Positions 47,686 through 59,919 of a stretch of DNA of 64,000 nt are shown here, in pieces (position 1 is the first letter of the stretch; each line of letters opens with the position of its first letter). Made by a program: the position numbers and the translations under genes. The notes under the pieces were generated by a model. That model made no database searches. It saw only the letters and a program-made list of their open reading frames with translations, and was not told the DNA's origin. The DNA is from Bactrocera neohumeralis. Its lineage: Eukaryota; Arthropoda; Insecta; Diptera; Tephritidae. The stretch lies in the NCBI RefSeq assembly GCF_024586455.1, contig NC_065921.1:12803401-12867400 (forward strand). The letters run 5' to 3'.

Positions 47686-48083
47686 TCGATCAATTGAAAA
47701 GCGGTTGAAAATCAATTGAAGTCAAAACTCAAACTCACCACATATACAATATTTTGAACAGCTCTTATACCTCTTTGATTTTCAAAATACTCGCTAAAAC
47801 GTGCACATCCAGCATTAAATCGCCCCTTCCCCTTCAAAAATCTCTTCATTATGCTCGTGACACACACTACTTGTATAACTTAACTCTTTCTAATTATTCC
47901 TTATGATTTTATTAGACTTTGAATCAACCTTTTAACTTTCTCGCACACCAACATATAGTTATAACGCTTGCTTTAACATAGCTACACACACACATACACA
48001 TTTATATTACTGCTTGTAATTATATTTAAATCCTTTCAACACGCCAAATATCTAAGTGTCCCGCTTCTTTTTGCTACTTTCAG

Positions 48084-48209
48084 TTGCTTTGTTGAAAATT
48101 TTATGGAAATTTGATTAATCTTATCAAGATGGAGCTGATGATGCCACTGACAAGCCGAAGCCTGTCATCATTTGAGCTAGTAACGGCTGTATACCGAGGG
48201 ATGCACCGA
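48084..48209 (+). CDS. Candidate first coding exon (27 codons), plus strand
   Basis: A pyrimidine-rich acceptor (CTTCTTTTTGCTACTTTCAG) ends at 48083. An ATG at 48129 opens a 27-codon frame, MELMMPLTSRSLSSFELVTA then VYRGMHR, that stops exactly at a strong donor (CGA|GTAAGT) at 48210 in phase 0. The frame is GC-richer than its surroundings. A short upstream ORF (ATG GAA ATT TGA) lies in the same putative exon at 48102. No downstream exon was found in the window, so it would belong to a gene with long introns continuing to the right. I recognise no homologue; chance is possible. Confidence 0.35.
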
Positions 48210-48211
48210 GT

Positions 48212-49108
48212 AAGTACAATTTATATTTTGCCACTTAAAGCTTCCACGCTGGAGCTGTTAATATGTCAACATATTTTATGCTTATGTAAATGAATATGTG
48301 TGTTTGTAACGAAAAATCGCGAAAGGGTTGCTGTTGTCACACAGTCAAGTCAAGCAATCGATGGATTGTTTCCGTGCCGTCACACATACCTACAGATACA
48401 CTTATCTGCATACTATGTACGCGTGTACTTCCTTATGTTACGTCTTGTGTAGCACCGTTCGCTCCCGTGTCATTGTTGTGGCACGAACTTGAGGCATTTG
48501 CGCGAAAACTAAGTTATCCGCATACATATTTACAGTTCCTTTTGTTTACTTCCTCTTAAATACCAAGGTTTGTAGTTGTTATTGTTGCTGGTGCTATAAG
48601 AATTTTGTTAATAGGTGGGCGTATATCTTGGCGCATCTCAAGCGATGGGTGGCCACTGGCACAAAAAGTGCTGTAGATGGTTTACTAGATAAAGTCATGA
48701 AGAGGCTGGGTTTTGATTTCAGTGAATAATTTTACATTAACGCCTTGTGGCATATGATATAATATAAGTTATCAGTAGTACATGCGATTTTCCTCTACAT
48801 AAATTGTGCTAATTAAATAATGTTATTATTAATAAATGGCAGGAGAGGGAAAGTGTTGCTTGGAAGGAAGATTCAAATTGTTTAAAGTAACTTTAATCAA
48901 TATTGGAGGAAAGGGTTGGAAAGTAGATTGAATTATTTAAAAAAAAATATGGAAAAGCTTAATTGGCAACATAGGACCAAAAATTATTTCCAAGATATTT
49001 TGGACACATGTTTTCCTTAAAGAGCATACCTAGTGTGGTAGTCTGGAAAAAAGACGATTTTTTGGGGAAAAAACTTTTTGTTTCATTTTAAGAGCATACA
49101 TACATTTA
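48212..49108. other. No gene recognised
   Basis: Single-copy-looking DNA after the candidate exon. The open frame at 48290-48559 is unsupported. Confidence 0.4.
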
Positions 49109-49112
49109 TTAA

Positions 49113-49389
49113 GGGGTCACAAGGGATAACGGGATTCAATCAATTTTTTTATCATCTTATTAAATTCTAAAACACTTTGGAAAAATTTCCTAAATTTTAA
49201 AGCTGATCCGAGTAATAGTTTCAGAGATACATTCTTGAGAACTTGTGCGCTCGAGGCTAGCTAGGCTAAGCTATTTTTTTTTCCAAAAATGTCAGAATTT
49301 AAAAAAACAAAAACTTGTAATAAAATATTAAATTTTTTATATGATAATTTTTTTTTTTCTAAAATACTGTTTTTATCCGTGAATACCTC
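49113..49389. mobile_element. Short TTAA-flanked element (277 bp)
   Basis: TTAA at 49109-49112 and 49390-49393. The left end reads GGGGTCACAAGGGATAAC, the right end reverse-complemented GAGGTATTCACGGATAAA: weak inverted repeats. Interior blocks match 25813-26406 (TCTTATTAAATTCT, TTTCAGAGATAC, GGCTAGCTAGGC, AATAAAATATTAAATTTT). Non-coding. Confidence 0.65.
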
Positions 49390-49393
49390 TTAA

Positions 49394-50635
49394 GTAACCG
49401 ACGGCGCTAGAAAACGGTCCTCCCCTGCTGTAATGATGATAATTAGTTAATTACTTTAACCAGCTTACTTTATAACGAATATAGTTGATCAAAAATATTT
49501 ACAATTATTTTTCTTGTTCTAGTATAGTTCCATCCCGAAACATCAAACAAGGAAAAGTATTAATCGAAAAACAGAAACTTTGCGAATGCCTTAGTTTCGT
49601 GTGAAGATCTCTTCAATATATCCAATCAGTAGTCAATTAGTGCATACTTTTAGGCAGTCTCGATCTTGCTATGTTCATATATGTATATATGTACATACAC
49701 GCTCATACAAGCTGTACACGAATTCTGTGAAGAGTTCAAAGTAAGAAAATTTCTAAGCTTTTAATTAGTGTACTTTTAGAGTTCACTCCAGCCCTTTTCC
49801 ATTTCGATTTTTCCTTCAATGCATACGTAAATAGTTTGCGATTTTCGGTTTGAGTATTCCTGTTCTTTCCATTATTTTCTTAAGTAACGTACCTTTTTAA
49901 ATGGAAAGCACTTCATATTACACATAATGCCTTAGAAATATCAGAATACACTTTATTTTCTATTCTTATGTTTGTGGCCATGTACACTTAACGTCATGAA
50001 TTACATATGCTTTTGTTAACATCATAGATATGTACATATATACGTATGTATATGGTCTAATAATTATTCGTAACGAAAGTGTGCTTACCAAGCTCTTAAG
50101 GGAAGTTTTGTCAATGCACAAAAGAGTTAAAACCACAAAATAAATCCTTTCCATTTTCTAGTTTCTATTGTTCTTATTAAATATACATGTATGCATGAGG
50201 TTGTAATATTTTACATAACAAAATATTTGAAGAAAGAATTTTTAAAATTTAATAGAAGAAGTAAGGCACAGGCAATATGTGTACTTAGTTTCATTAAGAT
50301 ATTGTTCTTCATGTCGTATAATATATAGTGAAAAGTCAAGCAGACTCATCTTATGGGACCCAGAAGTAGAAGTGGATTAACATACCATAATTTTGTGTAC
50401 CAGACGTTCTCATTTCATTTGTAGATTACTCTCAACACAACTACAACATTTATTGCAAATAAAATCCAGAAAAATTAATGAGTTTTCTTTCAGTTCCATT
50501 TTATAAATTGATTCTGTTACCAAAATATTTAGGTTATCATCTTGAATGGAAACTAGAAATATTTATTCAACCATAGAAATAAATGAAAGTTTCGAAGATC
50601 ATTTTTTTTTTTGTGATTACAAAACGTTATTCCGG
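49394..50635. other. No gene recognised
   Basis: AT-rich, with TATGTACATA-type tracts at 49680-49700 and 50028-50055. No exon or known repeat. Confidence 0.4.
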
Positions 50636-50639
50636 TGAA

Positions 50640-51830
50640 AGTCTTTGCATGGTGATTTGCCTAAGTATATCAGCGTAGATGTACATATATATCCTCCTGT
50701 CATTGCTAATGACGTACCTGGCGGTAGTTATAAACCGATAAAGGTAGAGGTTTCTTCAAAATATGAGAAAAGTTCAAGAATGAACAAATACGCGCTGGGA
50801 TATCAACAAAAACGTAGGTGGAAAAAGTCACTGCTACCATCGGTGGGAACAGTATAAAACCGCTCTGAAGGAAGTGACTTACAGCGGTTATACTTGCTTT
50901 ATAACGTAGAGGTCGAAGTCCATGAAGACTAAGAGCTCGAAGCTTGAAGCGTTAACACAATAGGAAAGGAAGTTTTTCTGCGTTTTCCGGGAAATGGCAG
51001 GTTCAACGGCACTAACTATGCTCCAAGTAAAACCCAGTAAGGGAGGGCTAAAGGCAAATGCTATATACAAAGCAGTGGTCGAAGACCATGAAAGGCTTAG
51101 CTCCAAAGGTTAAGTTCAAAAGACAGTTGTCCATTAAAACCAAAACATCAGGACCAGTTAAACGACCGCAACGAAATGAGGACGCTGTAAGGCCAAATAA
51201 TAGTAGAAGAATATATGGGGACGCCTGTGCCAACTTTTGATGGCGAAGGCTTGTGGAACGGAGTACTAAAATGTTATGACAACACATTCACTGCACGCGA
51301 AACAGTAGAGGTAGCGAACCTTCAAGGCATATAGGAGAGGGTTATCCGAAAGATAGTGAATCGTAGCTGCATCCCGACATTCCGAAAGCAAAGATACTCA
51401 TATCTCGCACATAAAAATCGAAGGATATACGGTGTTCCTTTCAAAGACACAACTCTGAATTGCCTACGGAAAATTGGGGAGAGTTAAATATCACCAACTA
51501 CGGAAGGGAGATGACAGTCGACAGTACATCCTTTAAATAAACATGTCATGTGAAGTTAAGGGCGTGGCAAGTAGGTAGCATGCATGTACCTTTGCCGGAA
51601 GAGCGAGAGTTGGAGACGGATCTGAGAGAGATCTTAGAGCTTCCCTTGAAGTTCTAAGACACAAAGAGGGGTGGGCCGGATATTCAACCGGACTTCCAAA
51701 AGAAACCTGAAACATACCATGAAGGTTCTTTAAGGAAATGTTGCTTAAGAGCAAGGTCCCTTTTGCCAAGCTCCTCCTTAACATAGAAAGGAAAGAAATC
51801 AGAAATTTTCTTTATACATATTTGCTATAT
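50640..51830 (+). mobile_element. Probable non-LTR retrotransposon remnant (unclassified)
   Basis: A less AT-rich block with long interrupted plus-strand frames that has the texture of decayed retrotransposon ORF1/ORF2, and it directly precedes the truncated Tc1-like copy. I could not identify a definite domain, so class is inferred from texture and context only. Confidence 0.35.
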
Positions 51831-51844
51831 ATGTTTTGTAAATC

Positions 51845-52645
51845 CTCACCTATTGATGCAAGAACTGAAGTTTGACTACCAAAATCGTCGTATGTTCGTG
51901 AATTAGGCTGAGCAACAACATAAAAATGATCCGAATTTTCATCGAAAAATCATCTTCAGCGATGAGGCTCATTTCTGGCTGAAAGGTTTCGTTAATGCGC
52001 AAAATATGCGTTATTGGTCAGGCAGCAATCCACACGTACTTCATGAGTGAGTTGGTGCGGTTTATAGACCGGCGGCGTCATTGGACCGTACTTCTTCCAT
52101 GATGATCAAGACCGGCATTTTACTGTGAATGGGAATCGCTACCGCTCAATGATAACCGAATATTTTTGACCCGAATAGGATGATATGGACTTGGACAATA
52201 TGTAGTTCCAACAGGACGGCGCAATAAGCCATACAGCGAATGTCACAACCGATTCATTGAAAACCAAGTTTGGTGAACGTGTTATCTCACGAAATGACGC
52301 AGTCAATTGTCCGCCTCGGTCGTGCGATTTGACGCCGTTAGACTATTTCCTGTGAGACTACGTAAAGTCTATGGTCTATGCCAACAAGCCAACGATGATT
52401 GATGAACTTCGCACGAGTATCGAACGTGAAATTGCAGCAGTATCGGTCGATTTATGCTTGAAAACCGTTTGGGTTCAGCGTATGGACTTCTGCAAGCATG
52501 CTTGTGGTGGCCATGTAGAAGAAATCGAGTTCCATACATAATGTCATCGAATGTATGCGTTCACAGGAATAAATAATTGCATTGATATTCCAAACCGTTT
52601 TTGTTTTATTAAAAAAAAAATTGTATAGCTCTTATTGAAAACCCC
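51845..52645 (+). mobile_element. Tc1/mariner-superfamily element, copy 2, 5'-truncated
   Basis: Plus strand: RKIIFSDEAHFWLKGFVN (first catalytic Asp), VNAQNMRYWSGSNPHVLHE, DDMDLDNM, FQQDGAISHTANVTTDSLKT (second catalytic Asp present), WPPRSCDLTPLDYFL, then KSMVYANKPTMIDELRTSIE and a C-terminus. It ends with CTTATTGAAAACCCC, the inverted form of copy 1's left end, followed by TATA. Stops and frameshifts are present, and the N-terminal third is missing. Confidence 0.88.
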
Positions 52646-54830
52646 TATATACATACATATAACATTCTAGGTAAAATTGCATATAGCAAATTGCAAATAA
52701 TGAACACTATTTCTGAGATTGACTGTCTGAAATTTGCTTTAAATTCAACTTTCATCACGAAGTTTTTGGAACTGGTACTTAAATTGTTTTTTTTTTTTTT
52801 TTGTTTTTTGAAGGAGTACTTTGCCAAGAAAGGAAACACTTCTTGCTACTTTCATGTCAGACAGCTAACGGCAAACATGTTACTCACAAAATTCCCATTT
52901 GGGGCAACAACAAACACTAAAAATCAACTCGCAGGTGTAGCACACACTGTGACCGCAAAGACAGTTAACACTCCCACACATTCATGCACACACACGACTA
53001 TAGCGCAACAAATTAAATGATGCTGTTGTGACAAGCTTGATAAATCTTCGAATGAATGTGAGACAACAACAAAAGTAAAATAAATTCATAGGTGAGTGCA
53101 TTTTTAATAGACTACTTAAATTTATAGACACACATACATACATATATGCTGCATTAAAAAGCACAGTAAATAAATAAACTTGCCAGGAAAAGGATAGACG
53201 TAGGGAAAAAAAGAAGAAAAATAAGCACAGCAATGAGAAGGATTCAACCGAAATACACAAAAAGTGACATGGAACGGAAACTAACTTTATATCAAGCTTG
53301 CTACTGTTTGCTTGACTTGACTTGCTTTCACGCCCTCCCCCAACACCGAACACTTCAACAACTATTGCAGCAACAACAACGACAATGAAATTGACAATTC
53401 ACTAGCACAAAGCGACAGACAGACAGACAAACCGGCAGGCAGGCAGGTAGTCTTGATACATTCGGTTGAGTAGAAGATAGTTAAGTCGATATCTCTGCCA
53501 TGGTATCCGGACGAAAGTAGAAATTTCCTTGACATTTTCATTAGCAGCACTACGCCGAACCAACATGCATGTGGCGACGGCGCTGCCATGTGTGTGGGGT
53601 GGGCGTTCGAGCTGCCTACTCGTGGCATTTGCACAAAGACGTGTATCCCGCAACAAGAAAGACTCCGCACACACCCCACCACCAATGTGTACTACATCTT
53701 GTGGCGACAAAATGTGCGCCATAAGTTGCTGTTGTTGTTGCCTCTTATTTTTCCCTTATTGTTTTTGTTGTTGTTGGTGGTTGGGCAAATGTGCGAAAAC
53801 CGCCCCAAGGGCCAAGTTGTTTATGCGCATCGTTTAGTGGAGTTTACTTTAGCTGGTTCTGGGCTGTCTGGGTGAGAAATGTGATTGTCGCAATGACTCA
53901 AGGCGACCGTGCGTCTATGAGCTCTGCGCCGCCGTGTGCGCGTGTGTATGTGCGTATGTTTGTTTACTTAAGTGCCAGTGATGATTTGTCCCACTACCCA
54001 TTCGCTCAGGCTAAAGCTGCTCAGTCTTAAACTCACTCGCTTTCCCTTCAAGGCGGCTGAAGCGCAGCTTTCGCATGTATGTGTGTGTGTGTGTATGTGC
54101 TTACTCTCGCTCTTTGTTTGAATGCCACACACAATATTTGCAAGAACGCATCTTGATTTTTAGCCGCTTAGTTGGAGCGCTCATGAAGACAATTGTATGT
54201 GTGTGTGTGTATTTCTGTATGTTTGTACGCACTCGCTGTGCCTAATGTTGTGGGAAATTGCATTAATTATTCTATTAGCAGTATAATTCGTTCTTAATTG
54301 TATGATAAAGTTTATTGCCTTGAGTTGGACGTCGGGCGTTCCACATACATACATTCATAGATATTTACACAATCATTCGTATGCACACGCATATAATAGC
54401 AAATGAAAGGATATTAAGCGTGGATATTATGTAGTGGTCGTTTATTTGAGTTTATTGCTCAATTCTGTTTGCTTAACTGAACAGCATTTGATGAGTACTT
54501 TGATTCAATGGAAGATAGACATAATTTTTATTACACCAATAACAAATGATTTTGTGTGCAGCAATATTATATGTACCTCTGTTTGACTTGGGGGGATAAG
54601 TTTATGGGGAGAGCAGGTGGAAAGAAATTATGCAAGCAAATTGCTGCTGAAAAATGTTTTTTGTGAAGAACTGTTTTGATTTACCATTATTTTTTGTGCA
54701 AGTTGGTAAATATTATATACCATCCCATAAAATTTAACTCGGACCAGTTCACTTAAACTGAGAGCTCTTTTTCCTAGATTGGTATAACATAATGTAATTT
54801 GTGAGTATTTAATTGAAAAGGTTACAGAAA
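52646..54830. other. Gene-poor; GC-richer, low-complexity block 53400-54240
   Basis: Contains a T16 tract at 52787-52802, (CAGA)/(GGCA) runs at 53413-53447, TTG repeats at 53729-53780 and (TG)n at 54078-54093. The overlapping open frames at 53362-53875, including one with a Leu-rich stretch at 53588-53875, come from the simple repeats and are not accepted as genes. Confidence 0.45.
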
Positions 54831-54839
54831 CTGCGCTTT

Positions 54840-55010
54840 TGTCGTATTGGCATTATAGGGATAGCAGAGGATCTCAACATCTCTTACGGATCGACGAAGC
54901 CTATTTCGGTTATTGTTTCGAGTATGAAACGTATCAATGCCAGAATCGTAATAAATTCCTGAATTTTTTGACGTCAAGTTGAGGTTCTTGACAAAGTAGC
55001 TGAGGACCTT
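54840..55010 (+). mobile_element. Mariner N-terminal fragment, plus strand
   Basis: Plus strand gives GIAEDLNISYGSTKPISVIV and SSMKRINARIV, the mariner helix-turn-helix, then a VAEDL-like block. Truncated before the catalytic domain. Confidence 0.78.
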
Positions 55011-55094
55011 GCATAAGCATCATTACTGGTGACACATATACATACAAGTATGTAATTCTTTTTCCGAATATACATATGTCCTAATTGAGGTATT

Positions 55095-55440
55095 TCTATT
55101 CAATTGTTATTTTTAATGAGAGCCTATGCGTTGAGGTGGAGGAGCACTTATTTCTTCGCTCAATGGGATTGTTCTTTCTCCATTTCGACATCGAAAATGT
55201 CCAGTAATTCGGCTAGTGAAAACTGGTGTAGTCGATCTAGATCACACGATCCCAGAAATTGCAATTACAGGAAACGAGGACCATCGTTTTTCCGGCCAAT
55301 AAGACAGTCTTCCTCTTCTTCGGAGAAAGTTGGCAGAGTGATGTCCATTGTTTGTACTAATCCTTGATCTCTGGTATGTAGTAGTGGATCCAAGCTTCAC
55401 CCGCGGTCGTCAAATGACTCAGAACTTCCTTCAGATCCGG
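55095..55440 (-). mobile_element. Mariner catalytic-domain fragment, minus strand
   Basis: The minus strand reads GEAWIHYYIPEIKD and KQWTSLCQLSPKKRKTVLLA, the region after the first catalytic Asp (family form VDETWIHHYTPE), with that Asp replaced. Further residues resemble VFWDR..IDY. It lies tail-to-tail with the plus-strand fragment at 54840-55010. Confidence 0.72.
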
Positions 55441-55929
55441 CAATAAATTGATTTCACGGTTGCATCATTAATCCTGTGCCTAGTATTTCATGTAGAATAA
55501 AACTTTTGTGTTCTTTTGGAATGAATACTATGTTGGCTTTCCCAGCGGTCTGCTAAGATGAGGTAATTTTTCATGTTTTCCTTCGTGGTAGCCGTTATTG
55601 GTTTATCTGGGTATTGCCAATTAAAAACCACTTTAAATGTCCTAAAACAAATTTCTATAATGGCAGCATCAGAAAAGTATTACGGTTAAAAAAAAATAGT
55701 AAAAATAACACTAGAATAAGTCATTTTGTGACTGTGATGGCTTTTTCTTGCGAATTTGGATTGACACGTCTAAAGAGAGAACATAACACATCAAATCAAT
55801 GCTCAAGCATACACGACGCAACCATCACCCTCCCGTATATTGATGGATCGACGCGATTGAGAAACTTCGAAAAGAATACCAGCCTGGCCTAGGGGTTCGT
55901 ATCAAAGGTCACGTCTGAGCATATGTTCC

Positions 55930-57475
55930 ACCATAAAGTGTTCAATGACAAGAGGAAACTATTAAAGTAGTCTATTAAGAAAAGCAAACCAGAATGCTTT
56001 CTGAAACTCTGCGATGACGCTGAAGACAATGCCTGGGGGCCAGTATACATGATGGTAAAGGAATAACTCCGTTCTCGCGAACAAATGCTAACTTCCCCCT
56101 CCTAGACAGAATAGTTTCGTTACTCTTTCCAATCCAACCACAACTTTATGAAGAAGTTATGGAACTAGCTCAAGATATACCGACCGTTTCCAAGGAAAAG
56201 GTTCGGAAATCATGTGGTCGGATAAACCCATCTAAAGCTCTGGGTCCAGCTTGAATTCCTAATATAGCACTGAAAACAGAGAATATTAAGAACACAAGCC
56301 CTTATATTGCTGCCAAAACCAAACAAGTCTTTGACAAACCCGTCCCATTTCCGGCCAGCTATTTGTCAGCTATTTTAAAGACAGAATTCTGATACACAAC
56401 AAAAGTAGAACAAGAAGAAATATAAAATCACCGATGGTGTACCATTCTGTAACATAATGTATGACAAATATGTCAACATCATTGGATTTGCAGAGAATAT
56501 TGCTGTTGTGGTGATAGCTAAATACATTGAAGATATTGTTTCGATAACCAGTAGAACAATATCATTCATTAATGATTGGCTTGAAATCAAATTGTTCTTG
56601 ATGCAAGAATGTCCTTTAAAGAACAATTAGTCTACACCTGCGAAAAGGCTTAAAAAATATGTAGAGCAGTAGCCTGAATGATGCTTAATTCCCGTGGACC
56701 AAAGCAAAATAGGAGAGGACTCTTGGCTGGAGTACTGAAGTCTGCCGCTGGTTTGTGGGAAAATGCACTCGAAACAAAATCATACCGACGTGGCCTTTTT
56801 TCGATTTATGCCACTATGTCACTCAGAGTATGTTCCGCATTTCGTACAGTGTCGGATGACGCTACCCTTGTAATCGTGGGCTTACACCCTTTAGATATTT
56901 TAGCAAAAGAGACTAAAAACGTACTTACCACCCAGAATCGTAAAGGAAAAAGCTCGAGCAGACGGCGAAGAGTTGGCAAAGGCGATATCAAGGCTATCGA
57001 AATGGACGTTGGACATTCCAACTGATTCTCAACACTGACCCATAGCTAAAAAAATCACTTTGTGAGGTAGATTTTCATTTAACTCAAATTCTCTCAGGAC
57101 ATGGCTGCTCCAAAGCATTATTGAAACATGAAAATAACGATATATGTATGTGATAATTACGGTGGCGAGACAATTAAGAACGTAGAGAATACTTTTTTCA
57201 TTGTCCTCAATATAAATAAGGCGATACCTCAAGAATGTATTCGGTATGAACCCAATCTCAGAAGACCTAGTAGTACGAAATAGCCGCCAAAATTATAAAA
57301 ACCCAAAGAGCCCGAAAGCAGGAGTAGAGAATAGAGCTCTAAAACTAAACGGACCACCAGAACGCGGACCAAAAAAACGCACACCAAACCAATTAAATCA
57401 TAAGAGAATGGTTAGGCGACGGGGGCGAGAGCAGAGATCAACAGAGATGGGGTCAAGTAAATGCAAATTGTAACT
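55930..57475 (+). mobile_element. R1-like non-LTR retrotransposon ORF2 remnant with dead RT site
   Basis: Plus-strand order: IKKSKPECFLKLCDDAEDNA, WGPVYMMVKE, KVRKSCGRINPSKALGPA (RT block), FAENIAVVVIAKYIED where the catalytic (A)DD is AEN, INDWLEIKL, GGPKQNRRGLLAGVLKSA-like, ALETKSYRRGLFSIYATMSL, RVCSAFRTVSDDATLVIVGL, HLTQILSGHGCSKALL-like, and a GGETIKNVENTFF block. This is the typical RT, thumb and C-terminal order of R1-clade proteins, with stops and frameshifts. The 3' part 57246-57475 is an open, basic frame of uncertain status. Confidence 0.82.
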
Positions 57476-57479
57476 GAAT

Positions 57480-58985
57480 GCATTGGGACTATGACAAACG
57501 TACGATTAAAATTCCTCACTAACATTGGGTTTAGGCCTTCGATGCTTCCTCATCGTAAAACAAAAAAAAAAAAACCAATATATGCATATATATATATATA
57601 TATACATATATACATATACATATAAAATATATAGAATGCACATCGTGAAGAGAAAACTTCGAAAACTCTCAAAACCGTATGAATAATATATGTAATTATC
57701 ACATGAGCAAGACCTATTTCAAACGAAAATATGCACGATATTATCATTTTGAATATTATCTCTGTCGCTGCCGCTGCCGCTCAAACACTTATGTACATGG
57801 TTTCCGTATGTTGAATGAAAATCACTTTATGTAATTAATGAAAATTCCACTTAAAAGTATAATTGATTTATCTGATATTTACTAGAAAAAAGAGTAATAA
57901 TTGTACAAACTAGCGGAAACACGCGCAAATCAATAACAGCCGACACAGAGTATGATGTTTACTATACATGTACATATGTATAATGTATGTATGTATATGT
58001 GTATTATTTTTGTTATATAGGCGAACTTATATCAAATATGTGATGCCGACGGCGTGTCTACAAAAATTTACTCCTGCTACATACATACATACACTACGTA
58101 AGTATATAGATTTCTAGCGGAATAACTTAATATCCGTATGAACTGCACACACACACTTACATGCATACGAATCTGTACTTGATGAATGTCAAGACGAATG
58201 TTGACAATACCTATCGCATATCGCTTTGGTGGTGATTGTTGTTGTTAGCACAGCACAAAACACAAGCCAATCTAAGAAATCATCATCTTCATATTATATA
58301 CCAAAAAACCGCCACACACCATCTTAACAATCGAACCAATCATTATGTTCATCATCGTTATCACCATCATTTGCTATCACAAGTAACGGCGCTGCGCTGC
58401 CAGCGACTAAGTTGTGAGTAAAAATAGATGAAACATATTTTCGAACATGATATCGATTTGTAAATTTCAACGATAAGGCCACCACAAGACACACAACAAA
58501 CACACTTGATTCGCCTTATTGTTATTGCTATTGTTGGCGGTGCACAGGTGAAGTGTCTGTCGCGTTGGTGGCAGCACGCTCAAAGCAAACCAAGCGTAAC
58601 TGCAGCTATTCGGCAGCTAGAGAAAAGTGGAAGAGGAAAACTTCAACGCCACTTTCAGTGCATACGGTAAGGTGATGGGTCTGCGACGACGTCGCCGTTG
58701 TTGACATTGTTTGTGATAAGCAATTGATTTTGAAAATAGAAATAAGCGGAGTTTTTCTTGTAGCTACACACACCGGAAAGTAGAAATGAGCTAAATAGCA
58801 ACTCGTGCATGCCTTTGGTGTTGCCGCCAAACATTGTTGACGAAAACTTGTCTCTTAGATAAATACCGCTCGTGGCTTTCATACAGACATGTGTAACTGA
58901 CAACAGTTTTAATTTCATCTATTTGAAGTATTCGCTTATGTTTGAGGCTATATGACTTAGTTAGTGATGCATTCATCTAATTGAT
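57480..58985. other. No gene recognised; A/T simple repeats
   Basis: A-tract and (TA)n/(CATATA) tracts at about 57560-57627. A donor-like GTGAGT at 58414 and an acceptor-like CAG near 58253 could delimit an untranslated exon, but the evidence is weak. Confidence 0.4.
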
Positions 58986-58989
58986 ATTT

Positions 58990-59916
58990 TTCCTCGAATT
59001 AATCTGCTGCGAAAGGCCGAAAGTAAGGTGACTCCACAATCTGCGCCAATTACCGTGGTTTGAGCCTCCTTAAAATCGCATATAAGGTCTTACCGAGCGT
59101 CTGAAAGACTGCAGCCCATCGTCAACAAACTGATTGGATCTTATTAGTGTGGCCTTAGTCCTGGAAAATCTACTATCGACCAGATTTTCACCATGCCGTG
59201 AAAGCAAGATCGACACAGCCCACCTTTTCGTCGATTTTTAAACCGCCTTCGACAGCACGAAAAGGAACAGCCTCTATCCCATTATGTCTGAACTTAGAAT
59301 CCCCGCGGAACTAATACGACTGTGTAAGCTGACGTTGGGCAACAACAAAAGCTCCAACATGTCGGTAAGGACCTCTCCTAGCCGTTCAATATCAAGCGAG
59401 GTATCAGTGTGACTTCTCCTATCTATTGCTACAGAAAATAATACGAGCTGCAGAGTTAAATAGAGAAAATACAATCTTATATAAGAGTATACAGCCTCTG
59501 GTTGAAAAGTAAAGTCCTCTCTCGACGAACAAAGATTCCCGTCCTGCTATATGGTGCGGGGGCATGGATAATGACATCATCTGATAAGTCGGTCTTAAGT
59601 TAGAGAAAAAGGTTTTGCAGAAAGGAGTCGATGAAACGATGAGCTGTACGAGATATTCGGCGACATTGACATAGTTCAGAAAACCAAGAGGCAGCGACTC
59701 TGCTGGCTAGGTCATGTTGTCCGTATGGATGAAAATACTTCAGCTCTGAACGTATTCGACAAAGTACCCACCGGGAAAGCAGAGGAAGAAGATGACCTCC
59801 ACTCCGTGGAAAGGATCAGGTGTAGAAGGATCTGGCTGCACTTGGTATCGCGAATTGACGCCAAGTAGCGAAAAGAAGAAGTAGCTGGTGCGTTTTTGTA
59901 AAGAAGAAGAAGAAGA
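58990..59916 (+). mobile_element. RTE-like retrotransposon copy 3, RT fragment plus 3' end
   Basis: Plus strand: GDSTICANYRGLSLLKIAYK (RT block), CGLSPGKSTIDQIFT-like, HLFVDF, SELRIPAELIRLCKLTLGNN, then a deletion, TMTSSDKSVL, ELYEIFGDIDIVQ, RQRLCWLGHVVRMDENTSAL and the terminal block, ending in (AAG)n at 59900-59915. The middle of the RT domain, including the YADD box, is missing. Inactive. Confidence 0.82.
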
Positions 59917-59919
59917 TTC

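Noticed and set aside
53588..53875. Leu-rich, membrane-like open frame
   Set aside because: The hydrophobic stretch is a product of TTG/CTT simple repeats, and open frames overlap on both strands in this low-complexity block.
58236..58421. Possible plus-strand exon between CAG and GTGAGT
   Set aside because: His/Asn-rich translation from simple sequence, weak acceptor, and the frame ends in a stop rather than reading into a neighbour.
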